From Streptomyces geranii (lineage in GTDB: Bacteria; Actinomycetota; Actinomycetes; Streptomycetales; Streptomycetaceae): 38,617 nt of DNA. The stretch's first letter is position 1; every line of letters starts with the position of its first letter. The stretch lies in assembly GCF_002954775.1 (NCBI RefSeq), contig NZ_PJME01000073.1, forward strand, positions 1 to 38,617, written 5' to 3'. The position numbers and the translations under genes are program-made. The notes under the pieces were generated by a model, which saw only the letters and a list, made by a program, of their open reading frames with translations, was not told the DNA's origin and made no database searches. This document shows positions 26,801-34,417 of the stretch, one piece after another.

Positions 26801-27041
26801 CAGCCGGACGGGCCGACTGCGCCGGGGAGGGCGCGCCGGGCTTGGGAGCCGCCTTGCGGGGGGCGCCGGGCTTGGCGCTGCTCCCGCCCTGGAAGGCGTC
26901 TGTCAACTTGCGTACAACGGGCGCCTCGATCGTCGAGGATGCCGATCGGACGAATTCACCGAGTTCCTGGAGCTTGGCCATGACGGCCTTGCTCTCAACC
27001 CCGAACTCCTTGGCGAGTTCGTATACCCGGACCTTAGCCAC
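23883..27041 (-). CDS. infB: Translation initiation factor IF-2
   Basis: IF-2 is the GTPase that brings fMet-tRNA to the 30S subunit. The 1052-residue protein starts with the IF2_N motif VRVYELAKEFGVESK. A very long Pro/Gly/Ala/Arg region follows, to about residue 435, with pure Gly-Gly-Gly-x runs. A second IF2_N-like region (LTDFAEKIGANPASLV) comes next. The G domain has GHVDHGKT (about 553-560), DTPGHEAF, NKID and SAK, followed by the C-terminal domains. The GTG at 27041 has AAAAGGAG four nt upstream. A 149-bp gap separates it from ylxR. The Gly-rich zone is typical of Streptomyces IF-2, and its length varies. Confidence 0.97.
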   Translation of the reverse strand: MAKVRVYELAKEFGVESKAVMAKLQELGEFVRSASSTIEAPVVRKLTDAFQGGSSAKPGAPRKAAPKPGAPSPAQSARPAAPRPPAPKPAVAERPAAPAAPSAPVTPVTPAPQGSRPTPGPKPAPKPAPAAPTTPEFTAPPSAPVTPAAAQAPRPSTGARPGAPRPAGARPSGPGQDRGQGGQDRGQSRGERPGAPRPGGQGAPRPGGARPSGPRPGNNPFTSGGSTGMARPQAPRPQGAPRPGGQGGPGGAPGSGAPRPQGAGGGQGAPRPQGAGGGRPSPGGMPRPQGGPGGAPRPGGGPGGNRPNPGMMPQRPAAGTPRPGGGPGGRGPGAGGGRPGGPGGGGGGRPGGGGGFAGRPGGGGGGFAGRPAGPGGGGGGGFAGRPGGPGGGGGGRPGFGGRPGGPGGRGGTQGAFGRPGGPARRGRKSKRQRRQEYEAMQAPSVGGVMLPRGNGQSVRLSRGASLTDFAEKIGANPASLVGVMMNLGEMVTATQSVSDETLKLLADEMNFVLEIVSPEEEDRELLESFDIEFGEDEGDEDDLVVRPPVVTVMGHVDHGKTRLLDTIRKTNVVAGEAGGITQHIGAYQVATEVNGEERRITFIDTPGHEAFTAMRARGAKSTDIAILVVAANDGVMPQTIEALNHAKAADVPIVVAVNKIDVEGADPTKVRGQLTEFGLVAEEYGGDTMFVDISAKQGLNIEALLEAVVLTADASLDLRANPEQDAQGIAIESHLDRGRGAVSTVLVQRGTLRIGDTMVVGDAYGRVRAMLDDNGNNVEEAGPSTPVLVLGLTNVPGAGDNFLVVDEDRTARQIAEKRAARERNANFARRGVRFSLENLDEALKAGLVQELNLIIKGDASGSVEALESSLLQLDVGEEVDIRVLHRGVGAVTESDIDLATGSDAIVIGFNVRAAGRAAQMAEREGVDVRYYSVIYQAIEEIEAALKGMLKPEYEEVELGTAEIREVFRSSKLGNIAGVLVRSGEVKRNTKARLLRDGKVIAESLTISGLRRFKDDVTEIREGFEGGINLGNFNDIKVDDVIATYEMREKPRG

Positions 27042-27190
27042 TTCGCTCCTTTTAGGTCCGGGTTGCGGCCGGACCGTCGCTACTTCATGGGCGTACTCAT
27101 CGCGTGCTCATCGAGTGCTCATCGCAATCTCGACCTACTTCCAACTCGCGGGGGGTACCAGGGCCGCACGGGGGTTCCGTGCGACGCGTC

Positions 27191-27469
27191 TTACGGTGTT
27201 GCCTGCTCGACGTACCGGCGCAACGCCGCCGTGTCGAGCGCTCCCGGGGCACGCAGTGCCCTGACGAACGCCCGGCGACGTACCGCCAGGTCGAGACAGA
27301 CCAGGGCGGGGTGCACATACGCACCCCGGCCGGGCAGCGTACCGCGATCATCGGGGGCGCATTCACCCTCGACCGCCACGATGCGCAGCAGTTCCTTCTT
27401 GGCCGCTCGCTCCCGACACCCCACACAGGTGCGTTCAGGGCATGCGCGGGCACGCGTCCGGCCAGACAC
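27191..27469 (-). CDS. ylxR: YlxR/DUF448 RNA-binding protein
   Basis: The protein has 92 residues with the family signature PERTCVGCRERAAKKELLRI (C15, C18) and GRGAYVHP near residue 50. YlxR proteins are small basic nucleic-acid-binding proteins encoded between nusA and infB. They are reported to bind RNase P RNA or act as nucleoid regulators in some species. The start is a GTG at 27469. It lies 110 bp after nusA and is very probably co-transcribed with it. Confidence 0.93.
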   Translation of the reverse strand: MSGRTRARACPERTCVGCRERAAKKELLRIVAVEGECAPDDRGTLPGRGAYVHPALVCLDLAVRRRAFVRALRAPGALDTAALRRYVEQATP

Positions 27470-27579
27470 TCCTAAGTCTACCTCCCCGTACGGACCTCAC
27501 TCCTTCGAGATGAGGATCGAACAGTTGCCGCGCAAGGAACTGTCGTGATCTCAGCCACCTGCGGCCTGGATCTATTCCC

Positions 27580-28593
27580 TCACCGGTCCCGCTGCTGCTC
27601 GGCGGGGCGCTCGGACGGCTGCTCGGTGTCCGGGCGGATGTCGATGCGCCAGCCGGTGAGACGGGCGGCGAGGCGGGCGTTCTGGCCCTCCTTGCCGATC
27701 GCCAGCGACAGCTGGTAGTCGGGGACGATCACGCGCGCGGAGCGGGCCGCCAGGTCGACGACCTCGACCTTGTTGACCCGGGCCGGGGAGAGCGCGTTCG
27801 CCACCATGTCGGCCGGGTCGTCGGACCAGTCGACGATGTCGATCTTCTCACCGTTCAACTCGGCCATGACATTGCGCACCCGGCCGCCCATGGGGCCGAT
27901 GCAGGCCCCCTTGGCGTTCAGCCCGCTGCGCGTCGACCGGACGGCGATCTTCGTGCGGTGACCCGCCTCACGCGCGATGGCCGCGATCTCGACGGAACCG
28001 TCGGCGATCTCGGGCACCTCCAGCGCGAAGAGCTTCTTCACCAGGTTGGGGTGCGTGCGCGAGAGGGTGACGGACGGACCGCGCACGCCCTTCGCCACTC
28101 GTACGACGTACGAGCGCAGCCGCAGCCCGTGCGTGTAGGTCTCGCCGGGGACCTGCTCCTGCACCGGCAGGATGGCCTCCAGCTTGCCGATGTCCACCAG
28201 CACGTTCTTCGGGTCGCGGCCCTGCTGGACGACACCGGTGACGATGTCGCCCTCGCGGCCCGCGTACTCGCCGAGGGTCGCGTCGTCCTCGGCGTCCCGC
28301 AGGCGCTGCAGGATGACCTGCTTGGCGGTGGTGGCGGCGATCCGGCCGAAGTCCGACGGGGTGTCGTCGAACTCGCGTGCCTCCTGCCCCTCCTCCAGCT
28401 CCTGGGGGTCCTCCTTCGCCCACACGGTCACATGACCGGTCTCCCGGTCGAGCTTCACGCGCGCGTGGCGGCGGCTTCCCTCGGTGCGGTGGTAGGCGAT
28501 GAGGAGGGCCGACTCGATCGCGCCGACCAGCAGGTCGAAGGAGATCTCCTTCTCCCGCACCAAGCCCCGCAGGGCACTCATGTCGATGTCCAC
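27580..28593 (-). CDS. nusA: Transcription termination/antitermination factor NusA
   Basis: NusA binds RNA polymerase and controls pausing, termination and rRNA antitermination. The 337-residue protein has the N-terminal polymerase-binding domain (MSALRGLVREKEISFDLLVGAI), an S1 domain (GDIVTGVVQQGRDPKNVLVDIG) and two KH domains (KGACIGPMGGRVRNVMAEL; LAIGKEGQNARLAARLTGW). It lacks the C-terminal acidic repeats of E. coli NusA, as in other actinobacteria. The GTG at 28593 follows GAGGAGG, two bases after the rimP stop, so the two are coupled. Confidence 0.96.
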   Translation of the reverse strand: MDIDMSALRGLVREKEISFDLLVGAIESALLIAYHRTEGSRRHARVKLDRETGHVTVWAKEDPQELEEGQEAREFDDTPSDFGRIAATTAKQVILQRLRDAEDDATLGEYAGREGDIVTGVVQQGRDPKNVLVDIGKLEAILPVQEQVPGETYTHGLRLRSYVVRVAKGVRGPSVTLSRTHPNLVKKLFALEVPEIADGSVEIAAIAREAGHRTKIAVRSTRSGLNAKGACIGPMGGRVRNVMAELNGEKIDIVDWSDDPADMVANALSPARVNKVEVVDLAARSARVIVPDYQLSLAIGKEGQNARLAARLTGWRIDIRPDTEQPSERPAEQQRDR

Positions 28594-28595
28594 GG

Positions 28596-29102
28596 CTACG
28601 CCTCCTCTTCCTTCTCGTTCTTGTCCTTGCGGTTGAACTCGACCTGGACGCGGGCCTTGTCGATGTCGCCGAAGGCGAGGCGGCGGGCGGTGGCCTTGCG
28701 GCCCTTCACGCCCGGCACTTCGAGGTCAAGGCCCTCGTCGTCCACGGTCAGGATCCGGGCGACCACCTCGCCGCCGCCCTCGGTGAGCTGGAACCTCACC
28801 AGCCGCTCGACGGCGCGTACGTAGTGCCGGTGCTCGGTGAGTTCGCGCTCGGCGCCGGGGGTGCCGACCTCCAGGGTGTACTCCCCCACGCCCATCGCGT
28901 CCGTCTCGTCGAGCTTCGCCGAGAGCGCGCGGCTCACATCGGCGATGGCGTCCAGATCGGCTCCGTCGTCGGAATCGACGACGACCCGCAGCACTCTCTT
29001 GCGCCCGACGGACTCCACTGCGATCTCTTCGAGATCGAGACCCTGCGAGCTGACGAGCGGCTCCAGGAGCTCTCGAAGCCTCTCGCTCTGGGTGGTGCTC
29101 AT
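28596..29102 (-). CDS. rimP: Ribosome maturation factor RimP
   Basis: RimP is needed for 30S assembly. The 168-residue protein has LRELLEPLVSSQGLDLEEIAVE, RVVVDSDDGADLDAIADVSRALS and YTLEVGTPGAERELTEHRHYVRAVGR-like regions (here HYVRAVERLV), all typical. The ATG at 29102 has GAGGAG eight nt upstream. It is the first gene of the rimP-nusA-ylxR-infB transcript and diverges from the lipoprotein gene at 29328. Confidence 0.95.
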   Translation of the reverse strand: MSTTQSERLRELLEPLVSSQGLDLEEIAVESVGRKRVLRVVVDSDDGADLDAIADVSRALSAKLDETDAMGVGEYTLEVGTPGAERELTEHRHYVRAVERLVRFQLTEGGGEVVARILTVDDEGLDLEVPGVKGRKATARRLAFGDIDKARVQVEFNRKDKNEKEEEA

Positions 29103-29327
29103 CCGGGTGACTCCTCGGCCGCGTGTGCTGTTGTGGGTAGGTCGCGTGTCAGGTCAAAGGGTATCCGGTCCCAGGGGGTGTTGCCGTCCACCGGAACGCC
29201 GTCGGTCGCCGGGCTGCGCCGGTGTGGGGCGGTGGGCCGGGGCGCGGGTACGGTGATCACGGGCGTGCTGCCCTTCCGTCGCATTCCGCGGTCTCCCGTT
29301 CGTACGAGCCCTCCGAGGACGTCTGCC

Positions 29328-29879
29328 GTGCCGTTCCCCCCACCGTCGCGCACCCCGCTGGGAGCCTCTCCGGGTCCGCGCAGAAGGACCCTGCTCGCCT
29401 CGGCCGCGGGCGCCGCCCTGCTCGTGGGCTGCACCACCGAGCCCGACACCACGGCCACGAGCGCCGGCAGCCCGTCGGTCGCCGAACGCACACGCGCGCG
29501 TGCGGCCCGCGACAGCATCGGGCTCGTACAGCAGTACGACGCGGCGATCGCGTCGTTCCCGGTGCTGGCGGAGCGGCTGGCGGAGCTTCGGGCGGAGGCG
29601 GTACGGCACGCGGAGGCGTTCGGGGGCGCAGAGCCGACGCCGACGCCCACTCCCACCTCCGCGTCGCCTGCACCGTCGGCCCCGGCATCGGCCTCGGCCT
29701 CGACGGCGCCGCCGAGCGAGCGGGACACGCTCGCCGGGCTCGCCGCCGCCGAGCGGGCCCTGGTGGACCGGCGTACGAAGGCACTCCTCGACGTACCGGG
29801 TGAGCTGGCGCGGCTGCTGGCCTCGGTGGCGGCTGCCGGGGCCGCGCATGTGTATCTGCTGACGGAGGGCGCGAAGTGA
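29328..29879 (+). CDS. Predicted Tat lipoprotein, unknown function
   Basis: The protein has 183 residues. A twin-arginine-like RRRTLLAS (18-25) leads into a hydrophobic segment that ends in the lipobox LVGC (C35). The mature part is helical and Ala-rich with a central Pro/Thr/Ser linker (TPTPTPTSASPAPSAPASAS). The GTG at 29328 has GAGGA eight nt upstream; a GTG at 29265 is a less likely alternative. The stop overlaps the next start by four bases (GTGA), so it is coupled with the ferritin-like protein. A surface-anchored partner of that protein is a reasonable guess. Confidence 0.8.
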   Translation: MPFPPPSRTPLGASPGPRRRTLLASAAGAALLVGCTTEPDTTATSAGSPSVAERTRARAARDSIGLVQQYDAAIASFPVLAERLAELRAEAVRHAEAFGGAEPTPTPTPTSASPAPSAPASASASTAPPSERDTLAGLAAAERALVDRRTKALLDVPGELARLLASVAAAGAAHVYLLTEGAK

Positions 29880-30373
29880 GCGGGGCGAAGACGAGCAAGG
29901 CGGGCAAGGCGGAGCGGTCCGAGCAGGAGACCGGTGAGCTGACGGCTCTCCAGGCCGCCCTGAGCGCCGAGCACGCGGCGGTGTACGGGTACGGGGTCGT
30001 CGGCGGGCTGATCGGCGAGGCCCGCCGGAGCGAGGCGCGATCCGCGTACGACGCCCATCGGGCCCGGCGCGACGAGCTGGCGCGGGCCGTGCGGGCCCTC
30101 GGGGGTACGCCGGTGGCGGCGGCGGCCGGATACGCCCTGCCGTTCCCGGTGACCGACTCGGACGCCGCCGTCCGGCTCGCCGCCGAGCTGGAGGAGCGGG
30201 TCGCCGGGGTGTACTCCGACCTGGTCCGGGCGGCCGAGGGCGAGCGGCGCGGGACGGGCGCCGAGGGGTTGCGGGAGGCCGCGGTGCGGGCGGTGCGGTG
30301 GCGGGGCGGGAGCGTACCCTTCCCTGGGCTCGCCGAGCGGACGGGCACACCGTCGGCGACACCTACCGCGTAG
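29876..30373 (+). CDS. Ferritin-like DUF4439 protein
   Basis: This 165-residue protein has the DUF4439 pattern: ELTALQAALSAEHAAVYGYGVVGG (21-44, with E32 as a candidate ligand), a long helix with R/E-rich heptads, GYALPFPVTDSDAAVRLAAELEERVAGVY, and a C-terminal helix. Family members have a ferritin-like four-helix fold; the metal content is uncertain. The GTG start overlaps the lipoprotein stop. A short ACGGCAT repeat follows at about 30377-30394, then the phosphotransferase-like gene after 61 bp. Confidence 0.85.
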   Translation: MSGAKTSKAGKAERSEQETGELTALQAALSAEHAAVYGYGVVGGLIGEARRSEARSAYDAHRARRDELARAVRALGGTPVAAAAGYALPFPVTDSDAAVRLAAELEERVAGVYSDLVRAAEGERRGTGAEGLREAAVRAVRWRGGSVPFPGLAERTGTPSATPTA

Positions 30374-30434
30374 CCGCACGGCATACGGCATACGGCACAC
30401 CGCGTACCGCGTACTGGAAGGAACCGACCCGCGC

Positions 30435-31349
30435 ATGGCATTCGCACCGCCGCCCCGACTGGTGAGGGCGCTCGGCGAGACGGCACCGGACGGTGACGAC
30501 TGGCTCGCGCGGGTGCCCGCGGCGGCTCAACAGGCCGTGGATCTACGCGTGTTGACCGTGGAGCGGGTGCAGGTTCCGGGTGGGCGCAGCAGTCTGGTGG
30601 TGCTGGTGCGGCGGGCGGACGGTACGCCCGCCGTCCTGAAGCTCGCGCCGCCCCGGGCCCGGCCGGAGAGTGAGCGGGTCGCGCTGGCGCACTGGGGTGG
30701 GGCGGGGGCGGTGCAGTTGCTTGAGCCGTCCGCCGGGTCCGTCGGGGACGGTGCTCTGTTGCTTGAGCGGCTGCATCCCGATGTGTCCGTGCGGTCGTTG
30801 CCGGAGGCGAAGGCGTTGCTGGAGGCGGCCGGGACCTTGCGGCGGCTGTGGGTCGAGCCGCCCGCGGGTTCGGAGGCGGTGTTCGAGACGGTGGCCTCGC
30901 GGACCGGGCGGCAGGCCGAGGCGATGGCGGCGAGTGCGGGGGCGGATGCGGGGGTGGCGCCGCTGGTCGCCGCGGCGCTGGCGGCTCGTGAGGAGTTGTT
31001 GGTCGCGCCGCCCGAGGTGCGGTTGCTGCATGGGACGTTTCGGCAGAGCAAGGTGTTGGCCGCGGAGCGGGTGCCGTGGTTGGCGGTGGGGCCTGATCCG
31101 GTGGTCGGGGAGTGTGCGTTCGATCTGGCTCGGTTGGTTCGGGATCGGGTGGAGGATCTGATCGCTTCGTCTTCGGGGGCGGCTATTACTCGGCGGCGGG
31201 TGAAGCGGTTGGCTGAGTCGCTGGATGTGGATCAGGAGCGGTTGCGGGGGTGGACGTTGTTCCGGGCTGTGGAGTCGGGGGTTCGGGCTTTGCGGGTGGG
31301 GCGGGCTCGGGATGGTGAGTTGTTGCTGGAGTTTGCTGGGTGGCTTTGA
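30435..31349 (+). CDS. Aminoglycoside-phosphotransferase-fold protein, probable pseudokinase
   Basis: This 304-residue protein resembles the APH/hydroxyurea phosphotransferase family: VLKLAPP near 67-73, LLLERLHPD, then LLHGTFRQSKVLAAERVPWLAVGPDPVVGECAFDLARLV in the catalytic region. The usual H-G-D-L-H-x-x-N loop reads H-G-T-F-R-Q-S-K (199-206), and the Asp of the D-P-x-P motif is Gly (G219). The catalytic Asp, the Asn and the metal-binding Asp are therefore all replaced. It probably does not phosphorylate and may bind a ligand instead. The ATG at 30435 has AAGGAA upstream. It follows the lipoprotein and ferritin-like genes on the same strand. Confidence 0.85.
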   Translation: MAFAPPPRLVRALGETAPDGDDWLARVPAAAQQAVDLRVLTVERVQVPGGRSSLVVLVRRADGTPAVLKLAPPRARPESERVALAHWGGAGAVQLLEPSAGSVGDGALLLERLHPDVSVRSLPEAKALLEAAGTLRRLWVEPPAGSEAVFETVASRTGRQAEAMAASAGADAGVAPLVAAALAAREELLVAPPEVRLLHGTFRQSKVLAAERVPWLAVGPDPVVGECAFDLARLVRDRVEDLIASSSGAAITRRRVKRLAESLDVDQERLRGWTLFRAVESGVRALRVGRARDGELLLEFAGWL

Positions 31350-31390
31350 GCTTTGAGGTTCTCCGGTTCGATTTCGGCTGCGGGAGCATC

Positions 31391-31421
31391 GTGGCTGGTC
31401 GCGCAGTTCCCCGCGCCCCTG
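31391..31421. repeat. second type of Streptomyces interspersed repeat
   Basis: GTGGCTGGTCGCGCAGTTCC followed by CCGCGCCCCTG matches a short repeat that I know to be scattered in many Streptomyces genomes, usually between genes. It sits between two convergent stops (31349 and 31428) and may serve as a terminator. Confidence 0.65.
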
Positions 31422-31427
31422 GGTGGG

Positions 31428-31637
31428 TCATCTCGTCGTCAGTTTGAGAGCTAGGACGGGGCAGTCGGCTGCTGCTCTGCGGGCTCGTTTGACTGTGCGG
31501 GTGGGGATCGGGGTGCCGTCCACGAGTGGGTAGCCCCATTCGTCCAACGCAATGTGCTCGGGAAGTAGTTCTGCGCACAGGCCGTGGGCCTGGCATGCCG
31601 TCCAGTCGATGTCGATTGCTGTCGTCTCTTGAGTCAT
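31428..31637 (-). CDS. Single-cluster ferredoxin ([3Fe-4S]-type)
   Basis: The protein has 69 residues with cluster residues C15-x2-H18-x2-C21 and C59-P. The second cysteine of a [4Fe-4S] site is replaced by His, as in the small [3Fe-4S]-type ferredoxins that often serve P450s. The start is an ATG at 31637 with GGAG five nt upstream, one base after the stop of the NuoF-like gene. It is therefore the last gene of the redox operon and a likely one-electron carrier for it. Confidence 0.9.
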   Translation of the reverse strand: MTQETTAIDIDWTACQAHGLCAELLPEHIALDEWGYPLVDGTPIPTRTVKRARRAAADCPVLALKLTTR

Positions 31638-31638
31638 G

Positions 31639-32859
31639 TCAGCTCCGGTCGTCGGGGACTGGCAGCAGGGGTGTCCGGACTGTCGCCGTGCAGAAACCTG
31701 CCGCGTGGGCGTCCAGTTCGGTGGTGAAGGTCGTCAGGGCCGAGCGGACCAGGCGGGTCGTGCCGTCGGGGTGGTGGCAGGCGCCTCTGCCCTCCACCAG
31801 GCCCGACCAGCGGGCTATGTCCGTGCGGGTCGTGCCCTGCGGGCCCGGAGTGGCCAGGGTCTGGAAGGCGGTGGCGATGCGGGGCAGTCCGTTGAGGCAG
31901 GGGCCGCACTGGCCGGCCGACTGCAGGGCCAAGTACCGCAGGACGCGGGCCGTTTCGGCGAGGCCGCAGTGGTCGGCGGGCAGCGAGGCGAGGACGCCGG
32001 CGCCCAAGTAGGCGGTGGTCAGCGGGAGTTGGGCTGCCTCGGCGGCCGGGATCCAGGTGCCGTGGTAGCCGCCGATCAGGACCGCCCCCGTGGGGCCCAG
32101 CGGCAGCAGTCTGCCGAGCCGCATGCCGAACGGGGCCTCGACCACGCGGACTTCACGCCCGGGCACATGAACGGTGCACAGCGCGCTGCCGGGTTCCGAG
32201 GGGGTGCCGGCCGCCCGGAACCAGTCGGCGCCGTAGCGGGCGATCAGTGCGAGGTGGGCCAGGGTCTCGACGTTCTGGACGAGGGTCGGGGCCCGGTGAA
32301 CTCCGCGCTCTCGCACGGGCGGACGCTGGTACTGCGGGAGGGCGGGGCCGCCGGAGACGTACGAGGTGAGGGCGGAGGACTGGCCGGACAGGAACCGTCT
32401 GGGGACGCGGACCACCTTGACGGACAGGGGGTCGCGGCGGCGCTCGGCGAGGGCTGCCTCCAGGTAGCTGCCGCCCGCCTCCACCGCGAGGTAGGCCTCC
32501 CCCGCGCCGACCGCCTCGGCCGCCAACTGGAGTCCGTCCAGGACGAGATGGGGCGAGAGGTGGAGGAGGGTCTTGTCCTTCCGGCTCGCGGGCTCTCCCT
32601 CGGCGCCGTTGGCGACGACCACCGGGGCTCGGCCCGTGCGGCGGCCCGCGTCGGCCACGGAGACGAGTTTGCGGTAGGTGGCGAAGGCGGCTCCGCCTCG
32701 GCCGGTGAGGCCCGACTGGGCGACCGTTTCCAGGAGTTGGGCCGGATCGCCGTACGAGACCGGCCCGTACCGCTGCTCGTGCGTGCTGAAGTCGGCCGGG
32801 GCGCCGCCGGGGGCGAGGAGGCGGGGCGGCATCAGGACGTCGGCGTATGTGGTGGTCAT
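31639..32859 (-). CDS. NuoF-like flavoprotein (NADH:quinone oxidoreductase F-type)
   Basis: The protein has 406 residues. The FMN/NADH-site motifs are present as GLTGRGGAAFATYRKL and NGAEGEPASRKDK, followed by a SLBB-like region (GGYHGTWIP). In the [4Fe-4S] region the usual S-C-G-x-C-x-P-C reads S-A-G-Q-C-G-P-C, so the first cysteine is Ala. A later Cys (GRGACHHPDG) could be the fourth ligand. The ATG at 32859 overlaps the stop of the ferric-reductase-like gene by four bases. No other complex I genes are present, so it probably works with the ferredoxin and the haem protein, passing electrons between NAD(P)H and the membrane. Confidence 0.88.
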   Translation of the reverse strand: MTTTYADVLMPPRLLAPGGAPADFSTHEQRYGPVSYGDPAQLLETVAQSGLTGRGGAAFATYRKLVSVADAGRRTGRAPVVVANGAEGEPASRKDKTLLHLSPHLVLDGLQLAAEAVGAGEAYLAVEAGGSYLEAALAERRRDPLSVKVVRVPRRFLSGQSSALTSYVSGGPALPQYQRPPVRERGVHRAPTLVQNVETLAHLALIARYGADWFRAAGTPSEPGSALCTVHVPGREVRVVEAPFGMRLGRLLPLGPTGAVLIGGYHGTWIPAAEAAQLPLTTAYLGAGVLASLPADHCGLAETARVLRYLALQSAGQCGPCLNGLPRIATAFQTLATPGPQGTTRTDIARWSGLVEGRGACHHPDGTTRLVRSALTTFTTELDAHAAGFCTATVRTPLLPVPDDRS

Positions 32860-33449
32860 GAGCGGGCCCCTTCGAGCGGGCGTTCCGGGGTGCGGAGCAG
32901 GGCAGTCGGGGTCCGGCGGGCGGCTCGTGCCGCGTGGGCCGTGCGGATGCCGAAGGCTGCCAGGACGGCCGCGACACAGGACACGGTCAGCCAGGTCATC
33001 CAGTCGGCGCCGGTGTCCGTGCCGATGCCGATGCCGTGGACGAGCGCGATCGGCCAGGAGGCGTACGCGAGCCAGTGCACGGCACGCCAGGTGCGGTGGC
33101 CGAGGCGGGCCCGCAGGAGGCTGGTGACCAGCACCGCGAGCATCAGGTCGAAGGCGACCGTGCCGAGGCCGAGCCAGAGGGGCTGGTAGTCGGAGACGAA
33201 GGGGACGACCGCGTCGAGGAGCGTGATGTCGACATAGCCGTCGATCACGGCGGCGGCTATGTGGAGCACGAGGAAGACGGTGGCGGAGAGGGAGAGGGTG
33301 CGGTGGAGGGAGACCGTGCCGAATCTGGGCAGGCCGGGGATCTTCGTCCGCAGACGGACCGCGATGCCGAGCAGGACGACGACCGTGAAGAGGATCAGGC
33401 ATACGGCGCCGGTGGCGCGGTTCGCGTACCAGAGGGTCTCGGAGGTCAT
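32856..33449 (-). CDS. Ferric-reductase-like transmembrane haem b protein
   Basis: The protein has 197 residues with about six hydrophobic segments. Two His pairs sit on two helices at 14- and 13-residue spacing (LHRTLSLSATVFLVLH; VHWLAYASWPIALVH), the typical bis-haem b pattern. There is no fused FAD/NAD domain, so it is the membrane part only. The ATG at 33449 overlaps the apbE stop (ATGA) and its own stop overlaps the NuoF-like start. It should move electrons across the membrane, with direction set by partners. Confidence 0.88.
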   Translation of the reverse strand: MTSETLWYANRATGAVCLILFTVVVLLGIAVRLRTKIPGLPRFGTVSLHRTLSLSATVFLVLHIAAAVIDGYVDITLLDAVVPFVSDYQPLWLGLGTVAFDLMLAVLVTSLLRARLGHRTWRAVHWLAYASWPIALVHGIGIGTDTGADWMTWLTVSCVAAVLAAFGIRTAHAARAARRTPTALLRTPERPLEGARS

Positions 33450-34417
33450 GGGGTCGCCTCCGGGTGGACGGGGGCCGTGGTGGGCCAGCCCGGGGTGGTC
33501 ACTACCGTGCCGTCCGTCGTCACCAGCCGGGCGGGGAGGCCGAGCCCGGTCAGCCAGCGTTCCGCGCCCCTGCCCTTCACCAGGGCCGCCGTGCTCGCCG
33601 CGTTGGCGTCGGCGCAGTTGGCCGCCGCCACCGAGACCGTGCGCCAGGGGGTACGGGCGGGGAGGCCCGTGGCCGGGTCGATGATGTGGTGGAGGGTGTG
33701 CTCGCCCCGGCGCCAGTGGCGGGCGGCCGTGCCGGAGGTGGCGAGGCCGCCGCTGTGCAGGCCGATCGTGGCGTACGGGCCCTGCGTGGGCGCCTCGTCC
33801 ACCGCGCCGGTGATGTCCTGGACGCGGATGCGCCAGCCGCCCGCCGGGGGCTCACCGGCGACCGCCGTGTCGCCGCCGAGGCTCACCAGGACTCCGCAGC
33901 CTGCGGCCTCGGCCAGCGTGCGCGCTGCCCGGTCGGCGGCCCAGGCCTTGGCGGTGGCGCCCAGGTCGAGGTGGATGCCGGACGGGACGGTCACCGTGCC
34001 GGTCCCCCGGTCCAGGTGGATCCGGCGCCAGCCGGGGACGCGCCGGACGGTGAGCCGGGCCGGGCGGTCGTCCTCCTGGACGAGGGTGAAGTCGCGGTCG
34101 TAGCCGAGGGCTTCCAGTGCCGAGCCGACCGTCGGGTCGACGGCTCCGTCGGTCGCCTCGGCGGCGCGCAGGGCCACCGCCAGCGCCTCGGCGAGCAGCG
34201 GGCTGACCCGGGTCGGGCGGCCCTCGCTGCCGTCCAGGGCGGCGAGTTCGGAGTCGGCGCGGAACCGGCTGCAGGTGGCGTCGACCTCGGCCAACTGGCG
34301 GGCCAGGAGCAGGTTGCAGGTGTCCAGCAGGGCCGGGTCGGTGGTGACGAGCCGGACGCTGGTACCGAGGGCACGCCAGTCGGCGGCGGCCGTGGGGCGG
34401 ACTGCGGTCGTCATCAC
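33446..34417 (-). CDS. apbE: FAD:protein FMN transferase (ApbE family)
   Basis: ApbE transfers FMN from FAD to Thr or Ser in target proteins. The 323-residue protein has ADWRALGTSVRLV, TCSRFRADSELAALD, LDLGATAKAWAADRAA, LATSGTAARHW, HHIIDPATGLPA and the metal-site region ADANAASTAALVKG. There is no signal peptide or lipobox, so it appears cytoplasmic. The start is a GTG at 34417 or an ATG at 34414, both overlapping the stop of the Ser-rich gene. Co-expression with that gene is therefore almost certain. Confidence 0.92.
   Translation of the reverse strand: MMTTAVRPTAAADWRALGTSVRLVTTDPALLDTCNLLLARQLAEVDATCSRFRADSELAALDGSEGRPTRVSPLLAEALAVALRAAEATDGAVDPTVGSALEALGYDRDFTLVQEDDRPARLTVRRVPGWRRIHLDRGTGTVTVPSGIHLDLGATAKAWAADRAARTLAEAAGCGVLVSLGGDTAVAGEPPAGGWRIRVQDITGAVDEAPTQGPYATIGLHSGGLATSGTAARHWRRGEHTLHHIIDPATGLPARTPWRTVSVAAANCADANAASTAALVKGRGAERWLTGLGLPARLVTTDGTVVTTPGWPTTAPVHPEATP

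Noticed and set aside
30435..31349. Functional aminoglycoside resistance kinase
   Set aside because: The catalytic Asp, Asn and metal-binding Asp are replaced, so kinase activity is unlikely.
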